A stretch of 64,000 bases of DNA. It comes from Arthrinium phaeospermum (taxonomy: Eukaryota; Ascomycota; Sordariomycetes; Amphisphaeriales; Apiosporaceae). Below the pieces are notes generated by a model. The model was not told the origin of the DNA and made no database searches. It worked only from the letters and a program-made list of their open reading frames with translations. Every line of letters begins with the position of its first letter. Position 1 is the stretch's first letter. Location: assembly GCA_006503535.1 (NCBI GenBank), contig QYRS01000010.1, positions 2,170,001-2,234,000 of the forward strand. Direction: 5' to 3'. The position numbers and the translations under genes are program-made. Positions 1 through 8,698 of the stretch are shown in pieces.

Positions 1-2
1 GG

Positions 3-851
3 GATCATACGCAAGTACCGCCAAACAACCCCACGAGAAATCCGTCTACGTACATGATCCACGGTGGTCTGTGGGCCGCATGCTGGGACTCGCACCATGC
101 ATTGCGTCGCCGCATGCAGAAGGTTCGACGCTCAGTGAGACGAGAACTACAAGCTGCGGCCTATAATCCACAGCAATATAGCCAACTGATGGAAGTGAGC
201 GGAACCTTTCTTCGGAACGACAAGGAGCGAATGTCATTTACACTTTATCCCGAAAGAGACCTGGTCTGTTTCCAAATCCCCTTGGACCAAGCTTATTTCC
301 ATGACACTCGATACCCCGGAAATGACCAAGATTATAACAATTATCATTATTTGGAAATTCCCTTCTGCAACCCAAAACACATTGCCCTGGAGTTTGACCC
401 CTCCTGGAAGGTGGACCTAAAATCTAGATGGGATATGTATGGCCCAACGGAGGGGTTCGCTGGATTGATCGCTGACCTCCTTGAGGAAGACGCCGGATTT
501 GATGATCGACTTTGGTTCATTGACTACCGACTTCATCGGAATGCATGGAAGCCGGAAGTCAAAAAGCCGTGGACTCTCGAACCAAATTGCCATGTCTTTC
601 GTGGAAATGGCTGCAAGTTTGTTGACGTGTCTTCGAGCGTCGAATACTGGGATACAAGGCCTCGGCAATATCCTGAGCCAGCCGGCACTTATCATCATGT
701 TCACACCTTCTGTCGCGACCTCAATGAAAGAATAGAAGAGTTGGAGGACTCTCGGTTGGACTGGAGATATGACAACCAGTCAGACGACTACGGCCAGTAC
801 AGTGGACCTATACGAAGGGTTGGAGTCCTTGCCTGCGTCTGGGATGAATAG
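3..851 (+). CDS. 2EXR-like domain protein, 5' end cut by window edge
   Basis: The frame is open from base 3, through an ATG at 54, to a stop at 849-851, so the gene probably begins outside the window. The block around residues 60-70 of the ATG-started protein (TLYPERDLVCFQ) resembles the 'V.F.PERDTLYF' signature of the fungal 2EXR domain. The stretch before it (SHHALRRRMQKVRRSV) fits the 'CRESR' helix of that domain. The rest is acidic and aromatic-rich with no motif I know. 2EXR proteins are common in filamentous ascomycetes and have no assigned biochemical function. The family call is by resemblance; the 5' truncation is inferred from the open frame reaching the edge. Confidence 0.6.
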   Translation, partial: DHTQVPPNNPTRNPSTYMIHGGLWAACWDSHHALRRRMQKVRRSVRRELQAAAYNPQQYSQLMEVSGTFLRNDKERMSFTLYPERDLVCFQIPLDQAYFHDTRYPGNDQDYNNYHYLEIPFCNPKHIALEFDPSWKVDLKSRWDMYGPTEGFAGLIADLLEEDAGFDDRLWFIDYRLHRNAWKPEVKKPWTLEPNCHVFRGNGCKFVDVSSSVEYWDTRPRQYPEPAGTYHHVHTFCRDLNERIEELEDSRLDWRYDNQSDDYGQYSGPIRRVGVLACVWDE

Positions 852-1036
852 TAGGTACTTGACCAAGACCCATTGACGAGGGCCCCGGATTTATTGGGCT
901 TCAGTCACAATGAAAGCAAATCAGATACAGTACAGAAACATGAGTCTTGCAAGGTGAGTTATATAAATAGTCTATCTCAGACCTATCCAACTCGATAACG
1001 TTAAAACAAAAAAAAACCCTCTTGGGGAAAAAGCTT
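852..1036. other. Short non-coding spacer
   Basis: No open frame or RNA signal is visible between the 2EXR-like gene and the repeat arrays. The segment ends in an A-rich run near 1005-1016. Confidence 0.5.
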
Positions 1037-1165
1037 AACGACGGTGAAAAACCTCTTCGTGGAGGAAAACCGTGACGACGGTGAAAAACCTCTTCGTGGA
1101 GGAAAACCGCGACGACGGTGGAAAAACCTCTTCGTGGAGGAAAACCGTAACGACAGTGGAAATGA
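1037..1165 (+). repeat. 37-bp tandem repeat, three copies plus a partial one
   Basis: A 37-bp unit (core CGACGGTG, then AAAAACCTCTTCGTGGAGG) begins at about 1039, 1076 and 1113 with a degenerate start at 1151. Because 37 is not a multiple of three, each copy is read in a different frame; the short open frame across it (1044-1226) is a by-product of the repeat and not evidence of a gene. Confidence 0.85.
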
Positions 1166-1202
1166 AAAACCCTTAGAAGGGAAAAAAACAAAACCATATA
1201 TT

Positions 1203-1800
1203 GGATCAGGGACGGTCTATCCATGAGCCGTATGAAACCAAACCCTCAATGAATCAGGGACGGTCTATCGATGAGCCGTATGAAACCAAACGTCAATGAA
1301 TCAGGGACGGTCTATCCAGGAGCCGTATGAAACCAAGACGACGAGGCCAAACCCACGATGGGACAGAGACGGTCTAGCATGGAGCCGCATGTACCCAAAT
1401 GGCAATGGATCAGGGACGGTCTATCAATGAGCCGTATGAGTCCAAGCGTCAATAGATCAGGGACGGTCTATCCAGGAGCCGTATGAATCCAAGACGACGA
1501 CGCCAAGCCCACATTGGATCAGGGACGGTCTATCCATGAGCCGTATGAAACAAACGTCACTGGATCAGGAACGGTCTATCAAGGAGCCGTATGAATCCAA
1601 GATAACGAGGCGAAACCCACAATGGATCAGGGACGGTCTATCGATGAGCCGTATGAAACCAAAAGTCAATAGACCAGGGACGGTCTATCATTGAGCCGTA
1701 TGAATCCAAGACTGACAAGAATTTGGACAGGGACAGTCTATCTGGAGCTGTATGTACCCAATCCTGCGAAACAGTGACAGTTTGTCAATTAGCTGTATGC
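1203..1800 (+). repeat. Degenerate minisatellite of 47- and 62-bp units, about 12 copies
   Basis: The core GACGGTCTAT...GAGCCGTATG recurs at about 1211, 1259, 1306, 1368, 1415, 1462, 1524, 1570, 1632, 1679, 1732 and 1776. Spacings are mostly 46-48 or 62 bp. The long units carry an extra stretch (GACGAGGCCAAACCCA-like) after the core. Each core is an imperfect dyad: ACGG near the left end pairs with CCGT near the right. The last two copies are the most diverged. No coding frame follows the units. Confidence 0.9.
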
Positions 1801-1815
1801 TTCAGGGTTGCCAAC

Positions 1816-2334
1816 TCACGACCTCAAGTCATCCCATTTGCCCTTCTGGTAGGGCGCTGGTTTGAACTCGGACAAAGCAATGAGCCCTGCAACGACCTTG
1901 AGATGATTCGCAGCCACCGATGATGACTGGGCGGTGGTAGCCGACGTTGCCAGTGGGTCGTGGCCGCCAGTGTTGCCGAGGTAGGCACGCTCGAAGTGCT
2001 TGATGCTCCTCCGAGCAACGTGATGTTGGCGCCGTGTCAGCAGCCCAGCCTTGTGCTCCTCTCGAGCCTTGGCCCGACGCTGCACTACCTCCTGGCGGAG
2101 CCGCGGGACGTCAATGACGCCTGCATCGGTGTCGTCATCCGACCGGGACCCGTGAGCGGCCACACGCCTACTAGGCGTGTAGTGGAGCAGATCGCCGTAT
2201 TCCAGTTGGAACCGGGCTTCCTGTAGCTGCGTATACAGCCGCCGCTCGAAATCGGTTCGCTCTTTGTCGTACGGAGTCACGGCTGTGGCCTCGTGCTCCT
2301 CGAGAGTCTTCTTGAACTCTGCCAATGAATCCAT
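1816..2334 (-). CDS. Hypothetical charged protein, 172 aa
   Basis: An open frame runs from an ATG at 2334 to a stop at 1816. The frame stays open further upstream, to a non-ATG codon at 2553, but the segment above 2334 is low-complexity (GATC/GTTC repeats), so 2334 is the likelier start. The protein begins MDSLAEFKKTLEEHE, is rich in Arg, Glu and Asp, and is predicted largely helical (residues 20-120), with an Arg-rich stretch after DDDTDAG. I recognise no domain. It could be a small fungal orphan gene; coding status rests only on the open frame and composition. Confidence 0.4.
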   Translation of the reverse strand: MDSLAEFKKTLEEHEATAVTPYDKERTDFERRLYTQLQEARFQLEYGDLLHYTPSRRVAAHGSRSDDDTDAGVIDVPRLRQEVVQRRAKAREEHKAGLLTRRQHHVARRSIKHFERAYLGNTGGHDPLATSATTAQSSSVAANHLKVVAGLIALSEFKPAPYQKGKWDDLRS

Positions 2335-2392
2335 GATGGTTCTTGGTCTGGTCTGTGATCCGACGAGGTTTGCTTGGATACTCGGTCGGTCG

Positions 2393-2420
2393 ATCGATCG
2401 TTCGTTCGTTCGCTCGTGGG
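2393..2420. repeat. Short GATC/GTTC simple repeat
   Basis: Consecutive GATC-like and GTTC-like tetranucleotides occur just upstream of the hypothetical gene on the minus strand. Presumably slippage-derived. Confidence 0.6.
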
Positions 2421-2511
2421 CTCGATGGTGAACTTGGTTGTGGGATTGATGGAATGTTGTTCGTAGTTCGGTCGTGGGCTTCCTGTTTGATTCCCGAGGT
2501 AAACATGTGCA

Positions 2512-2549
2512 CCATGCCTGGCTGCTCTTACCATGCCTGGCTGCTCTTA
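2512..2549 (+). repeat. 19-bp direct tandem duplication
   Basis: Two identical 19-bp units (CCATGCCTGGCTGC...) lie back to back at 2512-2530 and 2531-2549. Confidence 0.85.
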
Positions 2550-2553
2550 CCAA

Positions 2554-2779
2554 TTGACTGACTGCCTAGCGCCGCAATTATCAGTGACTCCTCCCTCCGG
2601 CCGAATTGACTTATTCTAATCATGACCTGGAGTAGTCAGCGGAAATGTGATTATTCCACTGGGATAATGAGTGGAAAATGGGATGATGACGTAGGCCGTA
2701 TTAGACATCTGTGATAAGAAAAGACTTTGAATGCAATTGGGAACCTTTTTTCTGTCCTTGTCCATCTCACAACCAACCC
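2554..2779. other. Intergenic, no gene seen
   Basis: Only short chance frames are visible between the hypothetical gene and the conserved upstream block of micro-exon gene A. Confidence 0.5.
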
Positions 2780-2983
2780 ATCGTATGTGCCCCTACCCAG
2801 CCCCTTTTCTCCGATGCGGTACAGTGCACCAATTGATCTGATTATATACTTAGATCCAGATTCACTACACAAGCGTAAGCTCAGCCAGCTTCGTACTTGG
2901 TTTCCCAGAAGCAGCGGTGGGCATTGTACTGACTTGTGCGCCTTTCAGAACCACCAACCAACCCAACCAAAACCAACTTCACG
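2780..2983 (+). promoter_or_regulatory. Conserved upstream block of micro-exon gene A
   Basis: This block is closely similar to 8699-8902, in front of the second micro-exon gene. Shared elements, in order, are GTGCCCCTACCCAGCCCC, a TATATA-like stretch (near 2844 here, near 8760 there), TACTTGG/CACTTGG followed by TTTCCCAGAAGC, ACTGACTTGTGCGCCTTTCAG, and CCAACCCAACCAAAACC just before the ATG. The ACTGAC...TTTCAG part looks like the 3' end of an intron in the 5' UTR. Promoter function is inferred from position and from conservation in both copies. Confidence 0.55.
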
Positions 2984-3995
2984 ATGGTAATATTGACTCC
3001 CTGATCGATCTGGTCCCTAGTAATTGAACTGTTGCTAAGCATTATTCACATTAGAACAACAACAACAATGTACGTACCTTCCGAATCTAGTTCCATCGCA
3101 CAAGTTTCGCTGCAACTGAACTGACTCCGGGACAGCAGCGCCGCGGTGGCAACGTGAGTTATCACCAATGGCCGCAAAGGCACAGTGCTCTCGAGCATAT
3201 ATTACCTTATACTAACCTTCCCAAAGAACCCCAGGCCAATGACCAAGGCCGTAAGCAGCCCTTGAGCCCCCAATATACCACACTACTGACAACTCCCTTA
3301 TAGTATGCGGTACTTCAAAAGGAGGTAACAGCTCCACTCCTTGTCTGGATGCCTTACCCGTGCTAACAGCTCATAGCGCGCATTGAACGAGTTGACTGTA
3401 TGTTCGGACCCATCAACAAAGGAGACAATTCGGAGACTGACTCGTCGTACAGTCTCTAATCGAGGAGAAGGCGCGCCTCGAGCAGCGCATGCAGGTACGT
3501 GTCGCAGTAGAGCACCTACCTTTCTATGCCGAGCTTTTCTGCTAATACTAACTCATTCATTAGACCGTGGGAAAGAAAGCCGCTGTTAGTATCACTGAGT
3601 GTCCATGGATTCCCCTTGCTAACTTTCTCGCAAAGCGATGGACCGAGCGCGTGGAGGTAAGTCATCAGCTGTAATGGCTACATACATATGGATTATGCGC
3701 AACTGACATTGCCAATAGGAGTGGGAGAAGCAGGATGTGAGAACACCTCCCAGGCAAATGCTACAGGCCAATCTGCTAACTACATGTATTCAAAGGACCC
3801 GGCTGAGATGGCCGAGGTAAGATTCCCGATATCTTCCTTCCATGGATGTATAACCAATGCTAACTATTGACAGAAATACGTCAACGAACTGCTGGTACGT
3901 CTCCACTGTGCCTGACATATGCTGTTAATCTAACATGCCGATAGAAGAAGCAACTCGACGAGAAGGTCGCAGTGAAGGAGGAGAAGGAGGATTGA
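2984..3995 (+). CDS. Micro-exon gene A: 13 exons for a 98-aa heptad protein
   Basis: No long ORF exists here, but a chain of consensus introns (GTAAGT/GTACGT-like donors, CTAAC/CTGAC branch points, YAG acceptors; 50-73 nt) yields one continuous frame. Exons: 2984-2986 (ATG alone), 3055-3069, 3136-3153, 3227-3250, 3304-3324, 3377-3397, 3453-3494, 3564-3584, 3636-3656, 3719-3736, 3796-3816, 3874-3894, 3945-3995. Every exon is a multiple of three and every intron is phase 0, with 297 nt coding against 715 nt of intron. Exons of 21 nt encode seven residues (YAVLQKE, RALNELT, RWTERVE, KYVNELL) and the 42-nt exon encodes two heptads; together they form a charged amphipathic helix, probably coiled coil. 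The N-terminus is Asn/Arg/Gly-rich and the tail is KVAVKEEKED. Two related copies in the window conserve the splice sites. No known family recognised; function unknown. Confidence 0.75.
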
Positions 3996-4280
3996 TATCA
4001 ATGAATCAGGAGTAAACAGGGGTAATCGTGGTATAAACGACGAATGGAATAATCATTATTACACTAGACCAATGGAATCACGATGGAACAACGCACAGAT
4101 ATTTCCCAGTGGCTGGTGTCCAACCACGGCGATTGACGAGACGAGTTGGAAGGAGACCGTCACGCGCTGTGCGGAAGTGGCCGCGCTGGCAAGGTCCTTG
4201 AAAATGTATTGAACAGGTTGACCATCCGTTGGGAGCTTGGGAATGGGGCAGCGGAAAAACTCATCCACTTATTGGACCAG
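3996..4280. other. Spacer between gene A and its duplicated tail
   Basis: This is 3' flanking sequence of gene A; its first part (AATCAGGAGTAA..., ACGACGAATGGAATAAT) recurs in altered form after the duplicated tail (4457 onward). No other gene is visible. Confidence 0.5.
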
Positions 4281-4456
4281 GTATAGGATGTTGATCTAAC
4301 ATGCATATAGAAGAAGCAAGGCAGCGAAGCAGCAAGGCCGTCGACAAGCCGGCCGAGAAGACCACCAAGGAGGCCCTTGACGAGGCCCCCGAGGAGGGTG
4401 GCGGGGAACAGGGAAATGCCAATCAAATGCAATTAGTCAGGAATAAGGATGATTAA
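4281..4456 (+). pseudogene. Duplicated last intron and exon of micro-exon gene A
   Basis: GTATAGG...TTGATCTAACATGCATATAG followed by AAGAAGCAAG mirrors the last intron and exon of gene A (TTAATCTAACATGCCGATAG then AAGAAGCAAC). Downstream UTR-like sequence is also duplicated. After the shared start, one frame encodes an acidic, Lys/Glu/Gly-rich tail (KAVDKPAEKTTKEALDE...) ending at 4454-4456, so the original tail may have been longer and then frameshifted. No upstream exons accompany it; it appears to be a fragment. Confidence 0.55.
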
Positions 4457-5075
4457 ACGACGGATAGAAAATAATTACTGCTGGAGCAATGCCATCACGA
4501 TGAAACCACGCGCAAATACTTCCCACCTTGGTCCCGTGGTCCGTCTTCGCCCGCGTGAATGTCAACTGTCTTCATGACGTCCAGCATCGAGTGTCGAATC
4601 GCGTTGGAAATCCGCTGCGTGGCAAAGAATAGATACTAGGCAACACTCGACAGCTTTTACTTAGCCAGACAGTCCTTCAGAGGTAGCAAGAGATCTGCTA
4701 GTTTGAATCCAGCCACGTGCGCATGTAATCCAGTCCTCGAGTCCAAAGTCATTTTGTCGCGCGGGATGATAGAGAGTTCCGCGCTTATCTCGGGCTGATC
4801 AATCACTCCGGTCGCTAGAGGCAGTGTATGGAAATTGTACCACCTGAGCATGTAAACGAATGGCGGGCGGTCGGGGGGTCCCGAACGCCGATCTTACCCT
4901 TGGCACCGTCGCCATAAGAACTTCTTGTCTGCTCTCTGACGGAGGGAATACAGTCTTGGAGACCTTTTCGATGACCAAAACCGGTTCTCTCTTCGTGAAT
5001 AACCATCAGGTTCCTGAAAGACCGGCCATTATCTCTGTTGACACGTAATACGCCCCAACGAGGACGCAGAGAAGC
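4457..5075. other. Intergenic with one weak minus-strand frame
   Basis: A 64-codon frame on the minus strand (4851-4657, beginning MLRWYNFHTLPLATG) looks protein-like in composition but has no recognised domain and no visible second exon. It may be a relic of a gene lost from the neighbouring biosynthetic remnant. Nothing else stands out. Confidence 0.35.
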
Positions 5076-5974
5076 ATGAAGACTGTCATCATCGGTGGCA
5101 CTGGCCTGGTGGCCACGGAGTTGATCAGGCAAGCCTTGAAGATCCTTGAGATAACATCTATCATCGCCGTGGCCCGCAAACCGGTCCAGCTCGAGCCAGA
5201 TGCCCCGAACTCGTCCAAGTTCAAGAGCGTGACCCTCCGCGACTACGAGGAATTCCCGGACACCGTGATGGCGGAATTGGCAGGGGCAGATGTCTGTATC
5301 TGGTGGGTAATTCCTCTTCGGAGAAAACACCCGAAAAGTTGTTCCGGCGCGAATGTGACAGGCATAGCTAACGCCACATGTTTGCAGGACGGTAGCTGTC
5401 ACCCCCTTCCGGCTCGGCAAGTTTGATTTCGCCGAAGTCAAGCGAGTGTGTCAGGATTGCACGGTAGCCGGATTGAAGGCAGTCAGCGAAGCCAACACCA
5501 CTGCCAAACCCACGGCCTTCATCTACATGAGCGCCGAGGGAACACCCGAAGACCTCACCAAGAAGACATTTCTGTTCGGGGATTATAACCTAATGCGCGT
5601 AGGTGTATTGACCAATACCTCAATAATTCGCGCATGACGTTGGCCTTTATACTAATCAACATACACTCCAACAGGGCAAAACAGAGAAGATCGTCCAGGA
5701 GTTTGGACAGGAGCATTAAGAGGTGGATACGTACATTGTCCGCCCCGGGATGGTCTGGTCGCACATCACCTTCTGGCGCGGCGTGCAAGCCAACTTGTTT
5801 CGGGCCACCAACTTGGTCACCCGTGCCATCCCCAACATTGGTCGGACGGAGCTCGCTGCAGCAATACTGGATCGAGCAGTCAACGGGTTTGAGCAACACC
5901 AGAAGGTTCTGCCAAACGCCGACTTGGTACGCATCGGGAGAGCCGCTCTGGCAAGGAGTGCCAAGGAGTCATGA
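5076..5974 (+). pseudogene. NAD(P)-binding Rossmann oxidoreductase with in-frame stop
   Basis: Three exons are readable: 5076-5302, 5388-5598 and 5675-5974, with introns GTGGGT...CAG and GTAGGT...CAG (the second with an ACTAATC branch). The N-terminus MKTVIIGGTGLVATELIRQA is a classic Rossmann dinucleotide loop (GGTGLVA). The downstream TVAVTPFRLGKFDFAEV and AFIYMSAEG resemble atypical SDR/NmrA-like or HTATIP2-like reductases. In exon 3 a TAA at 5717-5719 interrupts the frame between GQEH and EVDTYIVRPGMVW, which is otherwise open to a TGA at 5972-5974. The gene is therefore probably inactive, unless the TAA is an assembly error. It sits directly before a polyketide synthase relic in the same orientation, as in biosynthetic clusters. 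Confidence 0.65.
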
Positions 5975-5986
5975 GGGAAGATCGGG

Positions 5987-7079
5987 GTGGCGTCTTTCGA
6001 GAGTCTCACTAGGACCATGAATATATCGAGTTATCCGCGAGGTATCGATTCGCTCGTGGGCATGGAGTTGGCTGGCGATATAAACACCGCATTCGATTGC
6101 CACGGCCCCAGCGAGGCCGCGGTAGTGGCCGTGACATGTGGGGACCTCGTTCAGTGCGTGCAGCGAGAGCTCGGCATCGATACCGGGAACAGCTCGGGGA
6201 CTGATGCATCATGAGTCTAACTTCTCGGTGTCGACGGCAGGGACTTCAGACTCGTCTAGCTCTGATGTCTTACTGGCTGCGACGTCGACTAATGGTGAGA
6301 AGCCTTCCCAGCTGCCTCATATCAATGGTCATGGCCACGCCGAGCACAATACCTCTGTAGAAGGTACGGGCGGTGTTATCAGCTTGAATGACCAGAACGG
6401 CGACCAGAATGCAGGGGTCACCCACCCCCTCCGACTTCCACTCTCTACCGTTTTCGACACGTTCGCCGAGATCAAGGCTCAGACGGATAGTTTTATACGG
6501 CATTTCAACTGTGATCGATACATCGAGAAAGTCATGCCAGCGCAAACAAGGATGTACATTGCGCTAACTTTGTGAGCCTTCCAACAGCTTGGGTGCGACC
6601 TGTCGACGCTGAGCCCTGGGCAGAAACTGAATCGAATCGATCATACCTTGTCAATGCAGAGGCTGGCAGATTACCTTTACTATATGCTGGAGAAAGAGGC
6701 CAGGCTGATTGAGAGACACAACGGCCACGTTCGTCGAACGTCGGTGCCGACTACCCTCGCATCCAGTGCCGACTACCCTCGCATCCAGTGCCGACTACCC
6801 TCGCATCCAGTGCCGACTACCCTCGCATCCAGTGCCGACTACCCTCGCATCCAGTGCCGACTACCCTCGCATCCAGTGCCGACATATTGGAGCTGCTACT
6901 TAGGCAATCTCCCGACCATCACTTCCCCTACAAGCTGACTCACTTCACTGGATCGAGCCTGCAGTAGATATTTTCAGTCGACATAGACGGCACACAGGCC
7001 ATCTTCGGCTCGGACGAGGGTTGTACGCTGGCGTCTGGTATGTACGGAGACTCTCCACTCAACCTAATCTCATACAAAT
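5987..7079 (+). pseudogene. Relic of a non-reducing polyketide synthase (ACP to C-methyltransferase part)
   Basis: Residues GIDSLVGMELAGDI near 6047-6088 match the acyl-carrier phosphopantetheine site (GxDSL). A Ser/Thr-rich linker follows, then FDTFAEIKAQTDSF and YIEKVMPAQTRMYIALTL, then AFQQLGCDLSTLSPGQKL and IFGSDEGCTLASGMYGDS. This is the order seen at the start of the C-methyltransferase domain of citrinin-type non-reducing PKSs. The reading frame is broken: a frame change near 6200 between ACP and linker, TGA at 6573-6575, a 22-bp repeat expansion at 6747-6883 that shifts frame, and TAG at 6965-6967. KS, AT, PT and the catalytic methyltransferase core are absent. It is a fragment of a once larger gene. 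Confidence 0.75.
6747..6883 (+). repeat. 22-bp minisatellite, six copies
   Basis: Units beginning CCGACTACCC start at 6747, 6769, 6791, 6813, 6835 and 6857, with a partial seventh at 6879. A single unit would encode a plausible linker of the PKS methyltransferase region, so five extra copies (110 bp, not a multiple of three) look like an insertion by slippage within the relic. Confidence 0.9.
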
Positions 7080-7207
7080 AGAAACATACGCGAAGCTCCT
7101 TGACCAGTTGATATAAGACCATTGGCCACAGAGGCTTTGAGAGCAGATGTCGGGACTCGTACCTCGGCAACTTTGGCCGGGTCTCAAGATGCGCGGGTCA
7201 TACTAAC

Positions 7208-7673
7208 GGCGGCGGTCTTTCCGGCCTCCTAAAAAGTGAGTCAGTACCAACGGAAGAGCTCATTGTAGATAGCTAGATAGGTGCTCGAATGCAACACATA
7301 CGTCCAGGCGCTTTTCGACAAGCGCCGCCTCCTCGGCGAGGCGCTTTCTCTCTTCGAACAATGACTATATCTTCAATTAGTGTTCCAAACTGCTTCTTTG
7401 CTGCTGGAATCCGAGCATACGGTGACCCGGGCCATCGCTTGCTGTAAGCTGTTAGCACGGCTAAAGTATTTAGACGAGGAATCAAACTAATTACCTCCTT
7501 CTTCATCACGGCGAACTGCGTTGTCGTTAGTAGTGTAGTGAAATGGGGCTTCAAGAAGATGCTTACCGCACGTGTGCCTGCCTTTGGCGCCTGGGGGAAA
7601 AGTTACAATGTCAGTATAATGCCAGGAGCACCACGGTACGAGCGTAGGAAACATGACATACGGCAGTCTTGGT
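7208..7673 (-). pseudogene. Micro-exon gene B: inverted, truncated copy
   Basis: On the minus strand five exons parallel genes A and C: 7590-7567 (APKAGTRA), 7515-7495 (FAVMKKE), 7441-7421 (QAMARVT), 7364-7302 (63 nt, three heptads starting SLFEERK) and 7228-7208 (EAGKTAA). A 12-nt exon at 7673-7662 is possible. Introns have GTAAGC, GTAATT, GTATGC and GTATGT donors and CTAAC or CTGAC branch points. All accepted exons are multiples of three with phase-0 introns. After EAGKTAA the donor is GTTAGT, as in gene A, but the following exons cannot be recovered and the sequence abuts the PKS relic. A convincing 5' end with its ATG was not found. Confidence 0.65.
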
Positions 7674-8698
7674 CTCACTGCCCAATGCGGCTTCGGATCG
7701 CCTGTATACAGGCCTTGCTTGGTACCACCCCCAACAGTCGTTGTTGAGCAATTGCCGAGTGGTGGCGCTGTCTTGTGATCAGCTTGAATGCAGTAGAAGC
7801 TGTGCGACGTAACAGTACTCGTAAGATGCGTGCGTTGGGTTGTGAGGGTGACGAGGAAGGCGTGAATGACTGCTACACAGTGTCCAAATATGGTCTGTGT
7901 CGACTTGGCACGCTCGATGATATCTGTTGGCTCCGTGCATATTCGAAGTGCATTGAATGGGGGACAAGAAAAAGATTTGTATAAACTCGAGAAGTTAGAT
8001 TGGAGATGAGGAATTTTCAAGTGGTTGCCATGATGTCGTGTGGACCGGCAAGTATTATTTCCCCACGGCTGGCGACTGCGAGCATCCCCAGCCCACAGTG
8101 AGGTTCAGGTGAGAGAAAGGCAGTAGACGAATCCCACATGCCTAATTTCATCAATTGAAACACATACCTGACTGATGCACTTGCATTGGTAGAGGTAGGT
8201 ACATGCAATTTAGGCACCTAAAGCCGCAAGGGAAAATGAGTAAGGTACGACTTCAACGGCGGCCTAGAACGTCCCGCTACGCTGGGCCATTTGAAGGATT
8301 TAAGTAAGTGAAAGGTGTGCCTTCCTTCATACTAAACGGCAAACATTGTGGGGTTTCTCGCAGTCGACATTGCTAGGCTCCATACACCATGGATCCAATG
8401 CCAAACAATTGCAAGTTACCTCTGCCCTAAATTCTCAAGACCTCGTTCTCGCTCTCCGTCAGGCAATGCCCTTCAATATATGTAATTACCCACCGAAACA
8501 GCAATCATCATTCTCGAGCGTGCCAGGTCAACCGATGCGGTATCTAACCACAAGACAGTCAGTCATCTACGACCCACCTTCTTCTGGAATCGATGCATTC
8601 TCCAAGGTGACAGTCCCTCTGGGAGTCGTTTGGGTCTGTCAGGACTACTTGACATCCTGGGTGAATGAAAGAAACGCCATCTTTGTCCCTCCCACCAT
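7674..8698. other. Region around micro-exon copies B and C, no complete gene
   Basis: Bases 7674-7760 (minus strand) share patches with intron 4 of gene C (GGCAATTGCTCAACAA and the segment after it), so they belong to the same ancestral gene. A plus-strand frame at 8346-8750 has no recognisable product and overlaps the conserved upstream block of gene C. Confidence 0.45.

Noticed and set aside
1044..1226. 60-codon repeat-derived frame
   Set aside because: The 37-bp units change frame at each copy, so the peptide is not maintained as a repeat.
1203..1800. CRISPR-like array of repeats and spacers
   Set aside because: Units are degenerate, the intervening sequences are themselves related, and the context is eukaryotic.
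6648..6938. 96-codon frame with repeated short peptides
   Set aside because: Created by the 22-bp minisatellite and in conflict with the PKS-derived frame.
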